This document shows, one piece after another, positions 53,008 to 62,113 of a stretch of DNA of 64,000 nucleotides. The position numbers were made by a program, and so were the translations under genes. How positions within the stretch are numbered: the first letter of the stretch is position 1; the number at the start of each line of letters is the position of its first letter. Origin of the DNA: Nocardioides marinus. GTDB lineage: Bacteria; Pseudomonadota; Alphaproteobacteria; Rhodobacterales; Rhodobacteraceae. Location of the stretch: contig JAHVJD010000005.1 of assembly GCA_019801415.1 (NCBI GenBank), positions 186,001-250,000 of the forward strand, in the 5' to 3' direction. The notes under the pieces were generated by a model. That model did not search any database. It saw only the letters and a list, made by a program, of their open reading frames with translations, and was not told where the DNA came from.

Positions 53008-54092
53008 CAGTGCCCCCGCCAGAAACGTGTCAGATGATCATCGAGAATGGCCTGATAGCGGCCGCTGTCGCGAATACCGCGCAAGCCGGTGTCGAACATG
53101 TCCAGCAGCTCCGCCGCACGGGGATGGGATTTGTGCACCACCACATGCAGACCAAGCACCGCAAGCGGCTGCGACATCTCGAAGAACTGCGCCTCGAACC
53201 CATGCTCACGCATCACGCTGCGGCCGGTGAACTCGTTTACGGCCACCGCGTCGGCGCGGCCTGCCGCGACCAGCTCGAAACACTCCCGGACCGTATGCGG
53301 TCGCAGCAGCGTTATCTTGTTGTCCGCCACCCAGCGCCGACCGCCCTGATCCAGATCGAACGTAAGGTAGCCCGCAGGGCGACACAGCGTCTTTCCTTCG
53401 ATGTCTTCGTCCCGACGAAACTCGAATGGGCGATCCTTGGGGGCAAAGAGTAGCATCAGGGTCTCGAACATCGGTTCCGAGAAGAAGAAGTTTCGGCAGC
53501 GGTAGCTGTCCGGCATCGTGTCGCACGCCGGCTTGTACCAGGGAAAACCGAGGTCCAGCAGGGCGTTGGACAGCAGGGGGTCGAAATGTGACGACCAGTC
53601 GTTGACCCAATGGATGGCATAACCCTCGGCCGGGGCAGCCTGCGCCATCGCGGCGCCCACCACCTCGGCCAGCAATCCACCACCGGGGGCCATTCTGGCG
53701 GTGAACGGGGCAAAGTCATCGCCCGTCAGCAGATTGATCGCGCCGCCCGCGGCAGCATTGGAGACGCCCTGGCTGTCGCCCGTCGAAACCGAAGTCGGCG
53801 TTGCGGCCACCGGTCCCTGAGGCAGACCTTGCGGCTGCCCATCGAGACACGGCAGCGACAGCTGCATGCCGACGCGGATACCTTCCGGCCTGGGACCGAT
53901 CGACGTCATGTTACGGTTGTGGATCGCGCGCCACTTGCCGGCATCCTGGTACATGCGATCGGCGATCCCGGACAGGTTGTCCCCCGGTTGCACGGTGTAA
54001 ACACCTCCGCAGGTGTCTGCCGCGGCGCTGGCGGGCTGGACGACACTCACCAGCAGAAGTAGCCCGAAAGCCCTGAAAACGGTCTTCATCAT
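53007..54092 (-). CDS. LysM plus solute-binding-domain protein, copy 2
   Basis: A 361-residue paralogue of the preceding product in transcription order before it. Signal peptide to about residue 24 (VVQPASAAA), LysM domain with VYTVQPGDNLSGIADRMYQD, flanked by Cys in DTCGG and LPCLD. A Pro/Ser/Gly linker (about 82-115) then the solute-binding domain: LLTGDDFAPFTARMAPGGG, LGFPWYKPACDTMPDSYRC, KTLCRPAGYL and RECFELVAAGRADAVAVNEF. The four solute-domain cysteines line up with copy 1. Its stop is shared with the start of copy 1. Ligand unknown. Confidence 0.8.
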   Translation of the reverse strand: MMKTVFRAFGLLLLVSVVQPASAAADTCGGVYTVQPGDNLSGIADRMYQDAGKWRAIHNRNMTSIGPRPEGIRVGMQLSLPCLDGQPQGLPQGPVAATPTSVSTGDSQGVSNAAAGGAINLLTGDDFAPFTARMAPGGGLLAEVVGAAMAQAAPAEGYAIHWVNDWSSHFDPLLSNALLDLGFPWYKPACDTMPDSYRCRNFFFSEPMFETLMLLFAPKDRPFEFRRDEDIEGKTLCRPAGYLTFDLDQGGRRWVADNKITLLRPHTVRECFELVAAGRADAVAVNEFTGRSVMREHGFEAQFFEMSQPLAVLGLHVVVHKSHPRAAELLDMFDTGLRGIRDSGRYQAILDDHLTRFWRGH

Positions 54093-54206
54093 TCCCTCGG
54101 AACCTCTATCCCCAGACCGAGGTCTGCCTGAGGCGGCTGGTGATTGTTTGCTGCGTCGGCCTTGCCAATGACGACCACGAGCGGGCTGAAATGGTCGGGC
54201 TTGGCG

Positions 54207-55118
54207 TCAGTTGCCGACAAACAATGCCAGGATGGTGGCTGTGTCGACCTCACCGTCGGCACGGATCAAGCTGGCTGGAACGGCGACCTTCTTTTGCTGA
54301 TAGGCTGCGTTGACGAGCTGATGAATGTAGGCCTCGGACTGCCCCTGCGCGGCGGCCGTGCGCACCATGCGAAACAGCGCGCTGCCCTCGTCGGCACCGG
54401 GCGTGGACGCGGATAGCGTCGGGCCCGGCTGAGACGGGCTGCTGCGCAGGGCAGCAAGCGTTCCGGCAGTCATCCGCGCGACCAGCGCATCGCCATCAAG
54501 CGGGGTGGCAGCAGCGGCGGCAGCCGCACCAAGGGGGACCTGGCCCTGCGGCGCGGAAGCCGCCGTCCAGGTCGCAGGCCGGGCAGTGTCGGCGACCGCC
54601 GCGGCATAGGCAGTCCCCGGCAGCGCCTGGCCGCCGGTCGGCGAGGCCGGATGCACAGCTCCAGGCATAGCCGGGACACGACTGAACTGGGCGTGCAGCA
54701 AGGCCGCCATCGCAACACTCAGCACTGCTGCGGCGAGGGACAGGCGGGACAGGTTGCCGATGCGCCCGGTCCAGCCCCGCATTCCGCGCCAAAACTGCCG
54801 GAACATCCGGCCCATGCCAAAGATCAGAGCCGCCACACCGCGCAGCGCGAGCTGAGTAATCCCGGCGACCAGATGCAAGACCGGCGATCCCGCTGGCGAA
54901 ACGTCATGCGATGCCGCGCCGGTGGCCGCAGAGGACAGCGTTGGCACGCAGGCAGGCGGCGGTGCGGCGACCACGGAACCGCCAGCGCGGTTGGGCACCA
55001 GACCGATCCGGATATGGCGCGGAGCCGTCACCCCGTCTATCCGCACACTGACCCGGCGTGCGCGGGCGGTATCGCCGTACCTGCCCACCGGTTGGGTCTC
55101 CGAATATCGTTTCAACAT
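54207..55118 (-). CDS. Unrecognised single-pass membrane protein under a CtrA-type box
   Basis: A 303-residue protein. The ATG at 55118 (MLKRYSETQPVGRYGDTARA) was chosen over a longer frame that would cross the promoter. The N-terminal 110 residues are basic and likely cytoplasmic, a membrane segment RLSLAAAVLSVAMAALLHAQ lies near 125-144, and the rest is Ala/Pro/Thr-rich. The end is a compact, helical-looking domain: FRMVRTAAAQGQSEAYIHQL then VNAAYQQKKVAVPASLIRAD. It is followed after 114 bases by the two LysM genes. No known family is recognised. Confidence 0.65.
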   Translation of the reverse strand: MLKRYSETQPVGRYGDTARARRVSVRIDGVTAPRHIRIGLVPNRAGGSVVAAPPPACVPTLSSAATGAASHDVSPAGSPVLHLVAGITQLALRGVAALIFGMGRMFRQFWRGMRGWTGRIGNLSRLSLAAAVLSVAMAALLHAQFSRVPAMPGAVHPASPTGGQALPGTAYAAAVADTARPATWTAASAPQGQVPLGAAAAAAATPLDGDALVARMTAGTLAALRSSPSQPGPTLSASTPGADEGSALFRMVRTAAAQGQSEAYIHQLVNAAYQQKKVAVPASLIRADGEVDTATILALFVGN

Positions 55119-55174
55119 GCCCTGCGCCCCTGCCCCACGTCGCGTTCTGTACTGCTCGGAATCTTCGCGTGAAG

Positions 55175-55189
55175 TTAACGATTTGTTAA
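55175..55189. promoter_or_regulatory. CtrA-type box upstream of the membrane protein and LysM genes
   Basis: TTAACGATTTGTTAA, followed by CC, is an exact TTAA-N7-TTAAC match to the CtrA consensus. It lies 57 bases before the membrane protein start, an expected distance for an activator at a promoter. No other gene starts nearby, since ileS ends convergently to its right at 55364 on the same strand. Confidence 0.62.
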
Positions 55190-55302
55190 CCACTCGAAGA
55201 AAATCGGTCAATATCCGCGCGGCGCATATGATTGTTCCGAGGGAAAACTCACCGACAGGTTGCGCAAAAGAAACACCGACGAACGAAGGACCCGGGCATA
55301 AC

Positions 55303-55331
55303 GCAAAACACCCGGCCGTGACGGCCGGGTG
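55303..55331 (-). terminator. Rho-independent terminator of ileS
   Basis: CACCCGGCC pairs perfectly with GGCCGGGTG around GTGAC; on the minus strand TTTTGCGTT follows. It lies 32 bases after the ileS stop and isolates it from the next gene. Confidence 0.82.
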
Positions 55332-55363
55332 CAGCATGTCTGCTCAGCAAGATCGGGAAGACC

Positions 55364-58300
55364 TTATCCCAGCGCGCTGTTGCAGCGCCCGCAGACGCCC
55401 GGGTGGCTGTGCGCGCCCACATCCGGCAGAATCTTCCAGCAGCGCTGGCATTTGTCACCCTCGGCCCGCTCGAAGACCACAGACACGCCGTCGACCTCAG
55501 GCATGCGGAAGGCTTCGGCCGGGGCCGGATCGCCTGTCAGCGAGATGTCGGAGGTGATGCAGATGTCAGCGAAATTGACCGAAGACAGGGCCGCCCGGGT
55601 CTCCGGATCGCGGACGTGAACCACCGGAGCGGCCTCCAGCGACGCCCCGATCACCTTGTCGGTGCGCTGCACCTCGAGGGCGGCGGTCACCACACGGCGG
55701 GCCTGACGGATCTTGGCCCATTTCGCGGCAAGCGGCTCGTTCAGCCAGTCATGCGGGGTTTCGGGAATGTCCTGAAGGTGCACGGAGCTGCCTTCGCCCG
55801 GGTATTTTTCCAGCCAGACCTCTTCCATGGTAAAGACCAGGATCGGCGCCAGCCAGGTGGTCAGGCGATGGAACAGGATGTCCAGCACCGTACGCGCAGC
55901 GCGCGCATTCAGCGTGTCACCGTCGCAATACAGCGCGTCCTTGCGGATGTCGAAGTAGAAGGCCGACAGGTCCACGGTGGCAAAGTTGAACACCGCCGAG
56001 AACACGCCCTGGAAATCGAAGGACTGATAACCGGTGCGGACCTTGTGATCGAGCTCGGCGAGGCGATGCAGCACCCATTGCTCCAACTCCGGCATGTCCG
56101 CCGGGTCGACCCGCTGGTCCTCGCTGAAGTCACCGAGAGAGCCGAGCATGAACCGCATGGTGTTGCGCAGGCGGCGGTAGCTGTCGGCGGTGCCTTTCAG
56201 AATTTCCGGACCAATGCGCTGGTCGGCGGTGTAATCGGTCTGGGCCACCCACAAACGCAGGATATCGGCGCCATACTGCTTGACGACCTCTTCCGGAACG
56301 ATGGTGTTGCCCAGCGACTTGGACATCTTCATGCCCTTGGCGTCCAGCGTGAAGCCGTGGGTCACCACGTTGCGGTAGGGCGCACGGCCCTTGGTGCCGC
56401 AGGCCTGTAAGAGGGACGAGTGGAACCAGCCACGGTGCTGGTCGGTGCCTTCCATGTAGACGTCGGCGATACCGTCCTCGGTGCCATCCTCGCGGTCACG
56501 CAGAACGAAGGCGTGAGTCGAACCAGAGTCGAACCACACGTCCAGCACGTCGAAGACCTGATCGTAGTCATCAGGGTTCACGATTCCGTCGAGAACCTTG
56601 GCCTTGAAGCCCTCTTCATACCAGACGTCGGCGCCGTGCTCCTCGAACTCCGCGACGATGCGCTTGTTGACCTCTGCGTTGCGCAGCAGGAAGTCCGCAT
56701 CAGTCGGCAGCGCGCCCTTCTTGGTGAAGCAGGTCAGCGGCACGCCCCAGGCGCGCTGGCGCGACAGCACCCAGTCGGGGCGGCTTTCGATCATCGAGTG
56801 CAGGCGGTTGCGGCCGGTCTGCGGCCACCATTTCACCAGCTCGTCGATCGAGCGCAGCGCGCGTTCGCGGATGCTGTTGCCCATCTCGCCCATGCCATCG
56901 TCCAGCTTGCGGTCGACGCTGGCGAACCACTGCGGCGTGTTGCGATAGATGATCGGCGCCTTGGAGCGCCAGGAATGCGGGTAGCTGTGCTTGATCTTGC
57001 CGCGCGCCAGCAGCCCGCCGACCTCGGCCAGCTTGTCGATGATCGCCTTGTTGGCATCACCTTCACCGCCCTTGCGGTTGAGGATGTACTTGCCGCCGAA
57101 GAACGGCAGATCGGCCCGGAAGCCGCCGTCGTCCATGACGTTGTAAGTGATCATCTGCTCCAGCATGCCAAGGTCGCGGTAGAGCTCGAACTCCTCCATA
57201 CCGTGGCTGGGCGCGCAGTGGACGAAGCCGGTACCTTCGGTGTCGGTGACGAAGGGGGCCGCGCGGAAGTCGCGGATGTCGTCCCATTCACCATTTGCGC
57301 CTTCGGCGCCAGCCAGCGGATGCTTCAGCGACAGGCTGGAGAGTTCGTCGGCGGACACGCCGCGGACGCGCTTGTATTGATCTTCCCCGAGACGGGCCCG
57401 TTTGAAGACATCCGCCGCCAGCTTGTCCGCCAGCAGGAAGCGGTCGCCCACCTTGGCCCAGCATTCCTCCGGCGTGCCGGTCACCTCGTAGAGACCGTAG
57501 TCGATGTCTTCGCCGTAGACGACCGCCTTGTTTGACGGAATGGTCCAGGGGGTGGTGGTCCAGATCACCACATAGGCGCCTTCCAGATCCTGCGCCACGA
57601 TCGCCGCATCGGCGCCCGCAAAGTCCGCGTCCTCGCCGTCGGCAGCCACAAAGCCACCCGCCTCGGCCACCTTGAACTTGACCCAGATGGTGAAGCTTTC
57701 CTTGTCGTGATATTCGACCTCGGCTTCGGCCAGGGCGGTCTTCTCGACCGGCGACCACATCACGGGCTTCGAGCCCTGATAGAGGGTACCGTTCATCAGG
57801 AACTTCATGAACTCATCAGCGATCACCGCCTCGGCGTGATAGTCCATGGTGATATAGGGATCGTCCCAGTTGCCGGTGATGCCGAGACGCTTGAATTCCT
57901 CGCGCTGGACATCGATCCACCCCTCGGCGAACTTGCGGCATTCCTGACGGAATTCAACGACCGGCACCGCATCCTTGTTCTTGCCCTTCTTGCGGTACTG
58001 CTCCTCGATCTTCCATTCGATCGGTAGGCCGTGGCAGTCCCAGCCGGGCACGTAGCGCGCGTCAAAGCCCATCATCTGGTGGCTGCGCACGATCATGTCC
58101 TTGATGGTCTTGTTCAGCGCGTGGCCGATGTGCAGATGGCCGTTCGCGTAGGGAGGGCCGTCGTGCAGGGTAAAGGGCTTGCGTTCGGCATCGGTCCCCT
58201 TGGCGGCGGCGGCTTTCGCGCGCAAGCTGTCATAGACACCGATCTGCGCCCAGCGCTCCAGCCAGGCGGGCTCGCGCTTGGGCAGGCCTGCCCGCATCGG

Positions 58301-58366
58301 GAAGTCGGTTTTCGGCAGGTTCAGGGTATCTTTGTAGTCAGGCGTCTGGGGCGTGTCGGCGCACAT
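55364..58366 (-). CDS. ileS: Isoleucyl-tRNA synthetase
   Basis: Charges tRNA-Ile. The 1000-residue protein starts MCADTPQTPDYK; AAAGGA eight bases upstream supports this ATG over one 21 codons earlier. HIGH signature is H79-I80-G81-H82 in GHLHIGH. The KMSKS loop is MKMSKSLGNT near residue 680. A CP1 editing domain lies between about 180 and 400. The C-terminal zinc finger has CQRCWK and CGRCNSAL. This is the bacterial, mupirocin-sensitive type by its zinc finger. A hairpin terminator follows. Confidence 0.97.
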   Translation of the reverse strand: MCADTPQTPDYKDTLNLPKTDFPMRAGLPKREPAWLERWAQIGVYDSLRAKAAAAKGTDAERKPFTLHDGPPYANGHLHIGHALNKTIKDMIVRSHQMMGFDARYVPGWDCHGLPIEWKIEEQYRKKGKNKDAVPVVEFRQECRKFAEGWIDVQREEFKRLGITGNWDDPYITMDYHAEAVIADEFMKFLMNGTLYQGSKPVMWSPVEKTALAEAEVEYHDKESFTIWVKFKVAEAGGFVAADGEDADFAGADAAIVAQDLEGAYVVIWTTTPWTIPSNKAVVYGEDIDYGLYEVTGTPEECWAKVGDRFLLADKLAADVFKRARLGEDQYKRVRGVSADELSSLSLKHPLAGAEGANGEWDDIRDFRAAPFVTDTEGTGFVHCAPSHGMEEFELYRDLGMLEQMITYNVMDDGGFRADLPFFGGKYILNRKGGEGDANKAIIDKLAEVGGLLARGKIKHSYPHSWRSKAPIIYRNTPQWFASVDRKLDDGMGEMGNSIRERALRSIDELVKWWPQTGRNRLHSMIESRPDWVLSRQRAWGVPLTCFTKKGALPTDADFLLRNAEVNKRIVAEFEEHGADVWYEEGFKAKVLDGIVNPDDYDQVFDVLDVWFDSGSTHAFVLRDREDGTEDGIADVYMEGTDQHRGWFHSSLLQACGTKGRAPYRNVVTHGFTLDAKGMKMSKSLGNTIVPEEVVKQYGADILRLWVAQTDYTADQRIGPEILKGTADSYRRLRNTMRFMLGSLGDFSEDQRVDPADMPELEQWVLHRLAELDHKVRTGYQSFDFQGVFSAVFNFATVDLSAFYFDIRKDALYCDGDTLNARAARTVLDILFHRLTTWLAPILVFTMEEVWLEKYPGEGSSVHLQDIPETPHDWLNEPLAAKWAKIRQARRVVTAALEVQRTDKVIGASLEAAPVVHVRDPETRAALSSVNFADICITSDISLTGDPAPAEAFRMPEVDGVSVVFERAEGDKCQRCWKILPDVGAHSHPGVCGRCNSALG

Positions 58367-58471
58367 CGGGGGCGTCCTTTGGCTAATCAGGTCGGTGTTC
58401 GAGATATTCGGTTCGGCGCGATGGCTCAAGCGCCTTTGCCCGGCGGCTCAATCGTGTCAGAGCGCCGGGAA

Positions 58472-58477
58472 TATAAT
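58472..58477 (+). promoter_or_regulatory. Perfect -10 hexamer before the globin gene
   Basis: TATAAT occurs in the 267-base gap 58367-58633 between ileS and the globin. The base string 17 bases upstream (CAATCG) is a poor -35. It might serve the globin gene; the AT-rich centre could also serve ileS in the other direction. Confidence 0.25.
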
Positions 58478-58633
58478 TCGAATAATGATGGCCGCGATAT
58501 GGGACATGAGGTGCCTTATAGGCTGCGCCGCGGACCGGGTAAAGCGGTCAGATGCGGCACAAGCGCCCGCCCCCTTCCGCCCCGTGGCTGCTATCGCTAT
58601 CTAGCCCCAGAGATCCAGCATCGCAGAGTGACC

Positions 58634-59056
58634 ATGACCGACACCCAAGCCCAGCCTCCGCTGGCGCGCTTTGACATCACGGCCGAACAGATCAGCCACG
58701 TGGTCGCCGCCTTTTATGCCCGCGTGCGGCGGCATCCCGTTCTTGGCCCCGTGTTCGCCGCCCACGTTCAGGACTGGCCGGAACATGAGGAAAAGATCGC
58801 AGGCTTCTGGCGCAATGCCATCCTGCGCGAGCGCAGCTACAGCGGCAATCCGATGCGGGTGCATGTCAGCCGCGAGGATGTGAAGGCGGAGCATTTTCCG
58901 CTCTGGCTGGAGCTGTTTCACGATGTGCTGCAGACGGAACTCCCCGAGCGCACCGCCCGGCAGTGGGGGGCGCTGGCAAATCGCATAGGCGAAGGCTTTC
59001 GCACCGGGGTCGTTGCCATGCGTCAGCCCAAGGATCAGCCGCCGAAACTGTTCTGA
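58634..59056 (+). CDS. Group III truncated hemoglobin
   Basis: A 140-residue globin of the TrHb3 (GlbIII/Ctb) type. Typical residues: FYARVRRHPVLGPVFAAHV with the B-helix Tyr, EKIAGFWRNAILRERSYSGN around the E helix, and HFPLWLELFHDVL with the proximal His (HVSREDVKAEHF). Such proteins bind O2 or NO and occur in marine Rhodobacteraceae and campylobacters. The ATG at 58634 follows GAGTGACC. The stop codon lies inside the first unit of a tandem repeat. It stands alone between ileS and the YcjF-like gene. Confidence 0.88.
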   Translation: MTDTQAQPPLARFDITAEQISHVVAAFYARVRRHPVLGPVFAAHVQDWPEHEEKIAGFWRNAILRERSYSGNPMRVHVSREDVKAEHFPLWLELFHDVLQTELPERTARQWGALANRIGEGFRTGVVAMRQPKDQPPKLF

Positions 59057-59088
59057 CACTGGGTTCTGACACTGGGTTCTGACACTGG
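59051..59088 (+). repeat. Three tandem 13-base units over the globin stop
   Basis: TTCTGACACTGGG is repeated at 59051, 59064 and 59077, the last unit ending in TGGC. The first unit contains the real stop TGA. Because 13 is not a multiple of three, the three TGA copies fall in three different frames. Probably a slippage repeat. A 12-base palindrome GGCCGCGCGGCC follows at 59087. Confidence 0.8.
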
Positions 59089-59139
59089 CCGCGCGGCCGC
59101 TTCGACCATGCCCCCGCCGCGCATGCCCCTGACTGCAGG

Positions 59140-60135
59140 TTATTTTTCCCTCGAGAACAGCCCGGTCAGCGCCCGCTGCACGACCTTGCGGGTACTGGGG
59201 CGCCGGGTTTGCGAGAACGGCATTGGGCGGCACACTTCCATTGCCGCCAGACCGACCCGCGCCGACAGCGCCCCGTTGACCAGACCCTCGCCGAAACGAC
59301 GCGACACTTTGGACAGGACAGAGCCGCCCAGAATCGGCTCAAGCAGGTCATCGCCGGCCGCAACCGCGCCAGTAGCTGCAAGATGCGCCAGCACCGTTCG
59401 TGTCAGCCGCCAGCTGCTGACAAGCCCCGGCCGCCCGCCATAGATCGCGGCAACCCGGCGGATCATCCGCAGAGATGACACCAGCGCCGTCAGCACATCG
59501 GCAAGCGCGATGGGGACCAATGCCGTTACAGTGGCAACCTGACGCGCGGCTGCCTCGACCTCGCGCAGCGCCAGCGCATCCAGCGGCGCCAACAGATCGG
59601 TCTCGATCTGCAACAGCAGGGCATCGGGATCCATCACCTCTTCACACCGCTCTGAAAATCGTGCCCGCTGCCAGGCCAGATCACTTCGTCCCTTGAAGAA
59701 GCCTTCCATTCGCCGGGCAAATGCCCGCGCCGTCTCGAGGTCGTGACATTCGGCTGCCGCCTGGCGCAGGGCATCCACCCGCCGCAGCCCTGACAGCGCG
59801 GCCAGTTCGCGCAAGCCAAGACCAAGCGCGAGCATTGCCAGCACCGCCAGCCCTGCGGTGACGGCCCATCCCAGCACGGGCAAGCGATCGATCAGGGCCG
59901 TGGCGAAATCCCAGGTGGCGACCGAAACCATGGCGCCGACCACTGCGACAAGCAGCCCCCAGAACCAACGCGTCAGCCGGGAAGACTTGCGCGCCGCGAT
60001 TCTCGCGGCCTGCTCCATCGCCGCCGGGGACGCAGCGGGAGCCGCCGCGCTGTCCGGAACCGGCGGCGCCTCGGCCACCGAAGGCGCCGTGTCCGAGGTG
60101 TCTTCAAGATCGATCAGAACCGGCTTCTTGCTCAT
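59140..60135 (-). CDS. YcjF-like DUF697 membrane protein
   Basis: A 331-residue inner-membrane protein of the YcjF/TIGR01620 type. The acidic, Ala-rich N-terminus (MSKKPVLIDLEDTSDTAP) is followed by two membrane helices near 58-80 and 88-108. A long helical domain ends with PFSQTRRPSTRKVVQRALTG. In gammaproteobacteria YcjF pairs with YcjX in the phage-shock regulon. Here the ATG at 60135 overlaps the acetyltransferase stop (ATGA), and YcjX is the first gene, so the three form one coupled unit. Confidence 0.85.
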   Translation of the reverse strand: MSKKPVLIDLEDTSDTAPSVAEAPPVPDSAAAPAASPAAMEQAARIAARKSSRLTRWFWGLLVAVVGAMVSVATWDFATALIDRLPVLGWAVTAGLAVLAMLALGLGLRELAALSGLRRVDALRQAAAECHDLETARAFARRMEGFFKGRSDLAWQRARFSERCEEVMDPDALLLQIETDLLAPLDALALREVEAAARQVATVTALVPIALADVLTALVSSLRMIRRVAAIYGGRPGLVSSWRLTRTVLAHLAATGAVAAGDDLLEPILGGSVLSKVSRRFGEGLVNGALSARVGLAAMEVCRPMPFSQTRRPSTRKVVQRALTGLFSREK

Positions 60136-60587
60136 GCTGCCGCCTTGTACTGCGCGCGCCATTCAAAGGTGATGTCCGGTAGACCCTCATCATTGTGGGC
60201 ACCATCACTGCGGGCGGTTTCGGCGAAGCCTTCCCGCCGGTAAAAACGACGGGCGCCGTCGTTGGCCTGAAACGTCTGCAACTGCAAGCGTGGCTGTCCC
60301 ACCTTGGCGGCATCCAGAAGCGCCTTGCCGATCCCCTGACCACAGGCCTCAGGGGCCACGTAAAGCGCATGAACCTGCTGCCCGTCACGTGCCAGGAAGC
60401 CATGCACGTCTCGCCCGCGTCCCGCCACCGTGACCCAGCCACGGTCAATCATCTCACCGCAAAAGGAGATGGCCTCAGCCTCGGAGTGCAAGGCGGGCAT
60501 CCAGGGGGTCACCGCGGCGAACCGATGCAGGATCCAGCCGGTCTGCCCGGCATCCAGCGGGGTTGCCGACCGCAAGCAAAAGGTCAC
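60132..60587 (-). CDS. GNAT-family N-acetyltransferase
   Basis: A 151-residue GNAT enzyme that transfers an acetyl group from acetyl-CoA. The acceptor is unknown. The CoA loop is ALYVAPEACGQGIGKALLDA near residue 77-96, and LQTFQANDGARRFYRREGF near 108 is the usual motif B region. The start is a GTG that overlaps the ycjX stop (GTGA), and its own stop overlaps the ycjF-like start. Its place inside the ycjX-ycjF pair is unusual. Confidence 0.85.
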   Translation of the reverse strand: MTFCLRSATPLDAGQTGWILHRFAAVTPWMPALHSEAEAISFCGEMIDRGWVTVAGRGRDVHGFLARDGQQVHALYVAPEACGQGIGKALLDAAKVGQPRLQLQTFQANDGARRFYRREGFAETARSDGAHNDEGLPDITFEWRAQYKAAA

Positions 60588-61999
60588 AAGGCATCTCCGA
60601 TCAGAAATTCCGCGGCGCGGTCCATCCGGATATGCGGCGGACCGCTGCCATGTTTCAGTGTCAGCGGCGCAGGGGCAAAGCGCATCGCCTGATAGTCGCC
60701 CTCCAACCAGCGGGTCGCGCCCTGTTGGGCAGGCACCAGCAGCTGCGCCGGATCTTCGGGCAACGCGCCGGGGTAGCAGGCCACCTGCCTGCCGCTGTCC
60801 AGCAGCTTACCCCGCACGCAAGGCAGCTCGCCTCCGTCGTGGTGGCGCATTTCCTCGGTGGTGGTGCGCAGGGCGGCCAGGGCCAGCGCCGCTGTCTCGG
60901 CGCCGGCAAAGCGGGCGCGATCTTGCGCCTCGCGCGTCAACGCCTCGATGATGGCGGTCATCCTGTCATGCTGGCTATGGTGCAGATGGTCGGCCTTCGT
61001 GGCCGCGAACAGGATCTTTTCCACCCGTTTGCCGCCCAACAGACGGGTTAGGAAATGGTTGCGGCCCGGCTTGAACGCACTGAGGATGTCGACCATCGCG
61101 TGGCGCAGATCCTCGGCCGCCTGGGGACCCGAACTGATCGCCGAGAGCGCATCCACCAGCACCACCTGCCGGTCGATGCGGGCAAAATGGTCGCGAAAGA
61201 AGGGCTTTACCACCTTGGACTTGTAGGCCTCGTATCGCCGCTCCATCTCGCGCCAGAGGCTGCCCCGGGGCGGTGATTCCACGGACCTCAAGGGAGCAAA
61301 GGTCAGCACCGGCGAGCCCGCGAGATCGCCGGGCAACAGGAAACGCCCCGGCGTGCAGTCATAAAACCCGTCGGCGCGGGCCGCGTGCAAATAACCGGTG
61401 AAAGCGGCCGCCAGCGCCTGCGCCTGCGGCTCGTCATGGGCGGCCGCGGGATCCGCGGCCCCCTGCGCAGCCAGGTAATCCTGAGCCTGCGGGCGGTTTG
61501 CGATGCGCGCCAGCACTTCCGCGGACCAATCGGCAAAGGATTTGTCCAGCAGCCCCAGGTCCAGCAGCCACTCCCCCGGATAATCGACGATATCGAGATG
61601 CAAGGTCCGCGGCCCCGGCAACCCGGCCAGCAGGCCTGCCGGACGCACCCGAAGACTGAGACGCAGCTCGGACACCGCCCGTGTGCTGTCGGGCCAATGC
61701 GGTGTCGGCCCGGTCAGCGCTGCAAGGTGGTTTTCATAGTCGAAGCGCGGCACCGTATCGTCAGGCTGGGGTTGCAGGAACGCGGCCTCGATCCGGCCCT
61801 CGCGGGCGGCGGCCAGCTGCAGCATCCGGCCACGGTCCAGCAGATTGGCCACCAGCGAGGTGATGAAAACCGTCTTGCCAGAACGCGCCAGCCCGGTCAC
61901 CCCCAGCCGCAGAGGCCGATCAAACAGCGCCGCGGAAACACCGCTGGTGACGCTTTCGACACCACTGATCACCCCGTCTGCAAGGGAGGTTATCACCAA
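60584..61999 (-). CDS. YcjX family GTPase-like protein
   Basis: A 471-residue DUF463/YcjX protein. The P-loop is GLARSGKT (36-43), then [32 protein letters not shown] as a G3-like segment, and [15 protein letters not shown] as a G4-like NKxD variant. YcjX belongs to the PspA-linked membrane-stress genes. No pspA, pspB or pspC is in the window. It leads the operon and diverges from truA. Confidence 0.9.
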   Translation of the reverse strand: MVITSLADGVISGVESVTSGVSAALFDRPLRLGVTGLARSGKTVFITSLVANLLDRGRMLQLAAAREGRIEAAFLQPQPDDTVPRFDYENHLAALTGPTPHWPDSTRAVSELRLSLRVRPAGLLAGLPGPRTLHLDIVDYPGEWLLDLGLLDKSFADWSAEVLARIANRPQAQDYLAAQGAADPAAAHDEPQAQALAAAFTGYLHAARADGFYDCTPGRFLLPGDLAGSPVLTFAPLRSVESPPRGSLWREMERRYEAYKSKVVKPFFRDHFARIDRQVVLVDALSAISSGPQAAEDLRHAMVDILSAFKPGRNHFLTRLLGGKRVEKILFAATKADHLHHSQHDRMTAIIEALTREAQDRARFAGAETAALALAALRTTTEEMRHHDGGELPCVRGKLLDSGRQVACYPGALPEDPAQLLVPAQQGATRWLEGDYQAMRFAPAPLTLKHGSGPPHIRMDRAAEFLIGDAL

Positions 62000-62113
62000 G
62001 ACACTGTTCCTGCTCTTCTCTTGTCCATTTCCCTAGATAGGCGGGACGACAGACGCTTACCAGTGCGCATAGAACACTTGCCCCGGCGCTGTGGCATTGC
62101 TACTTGCCCGGCC

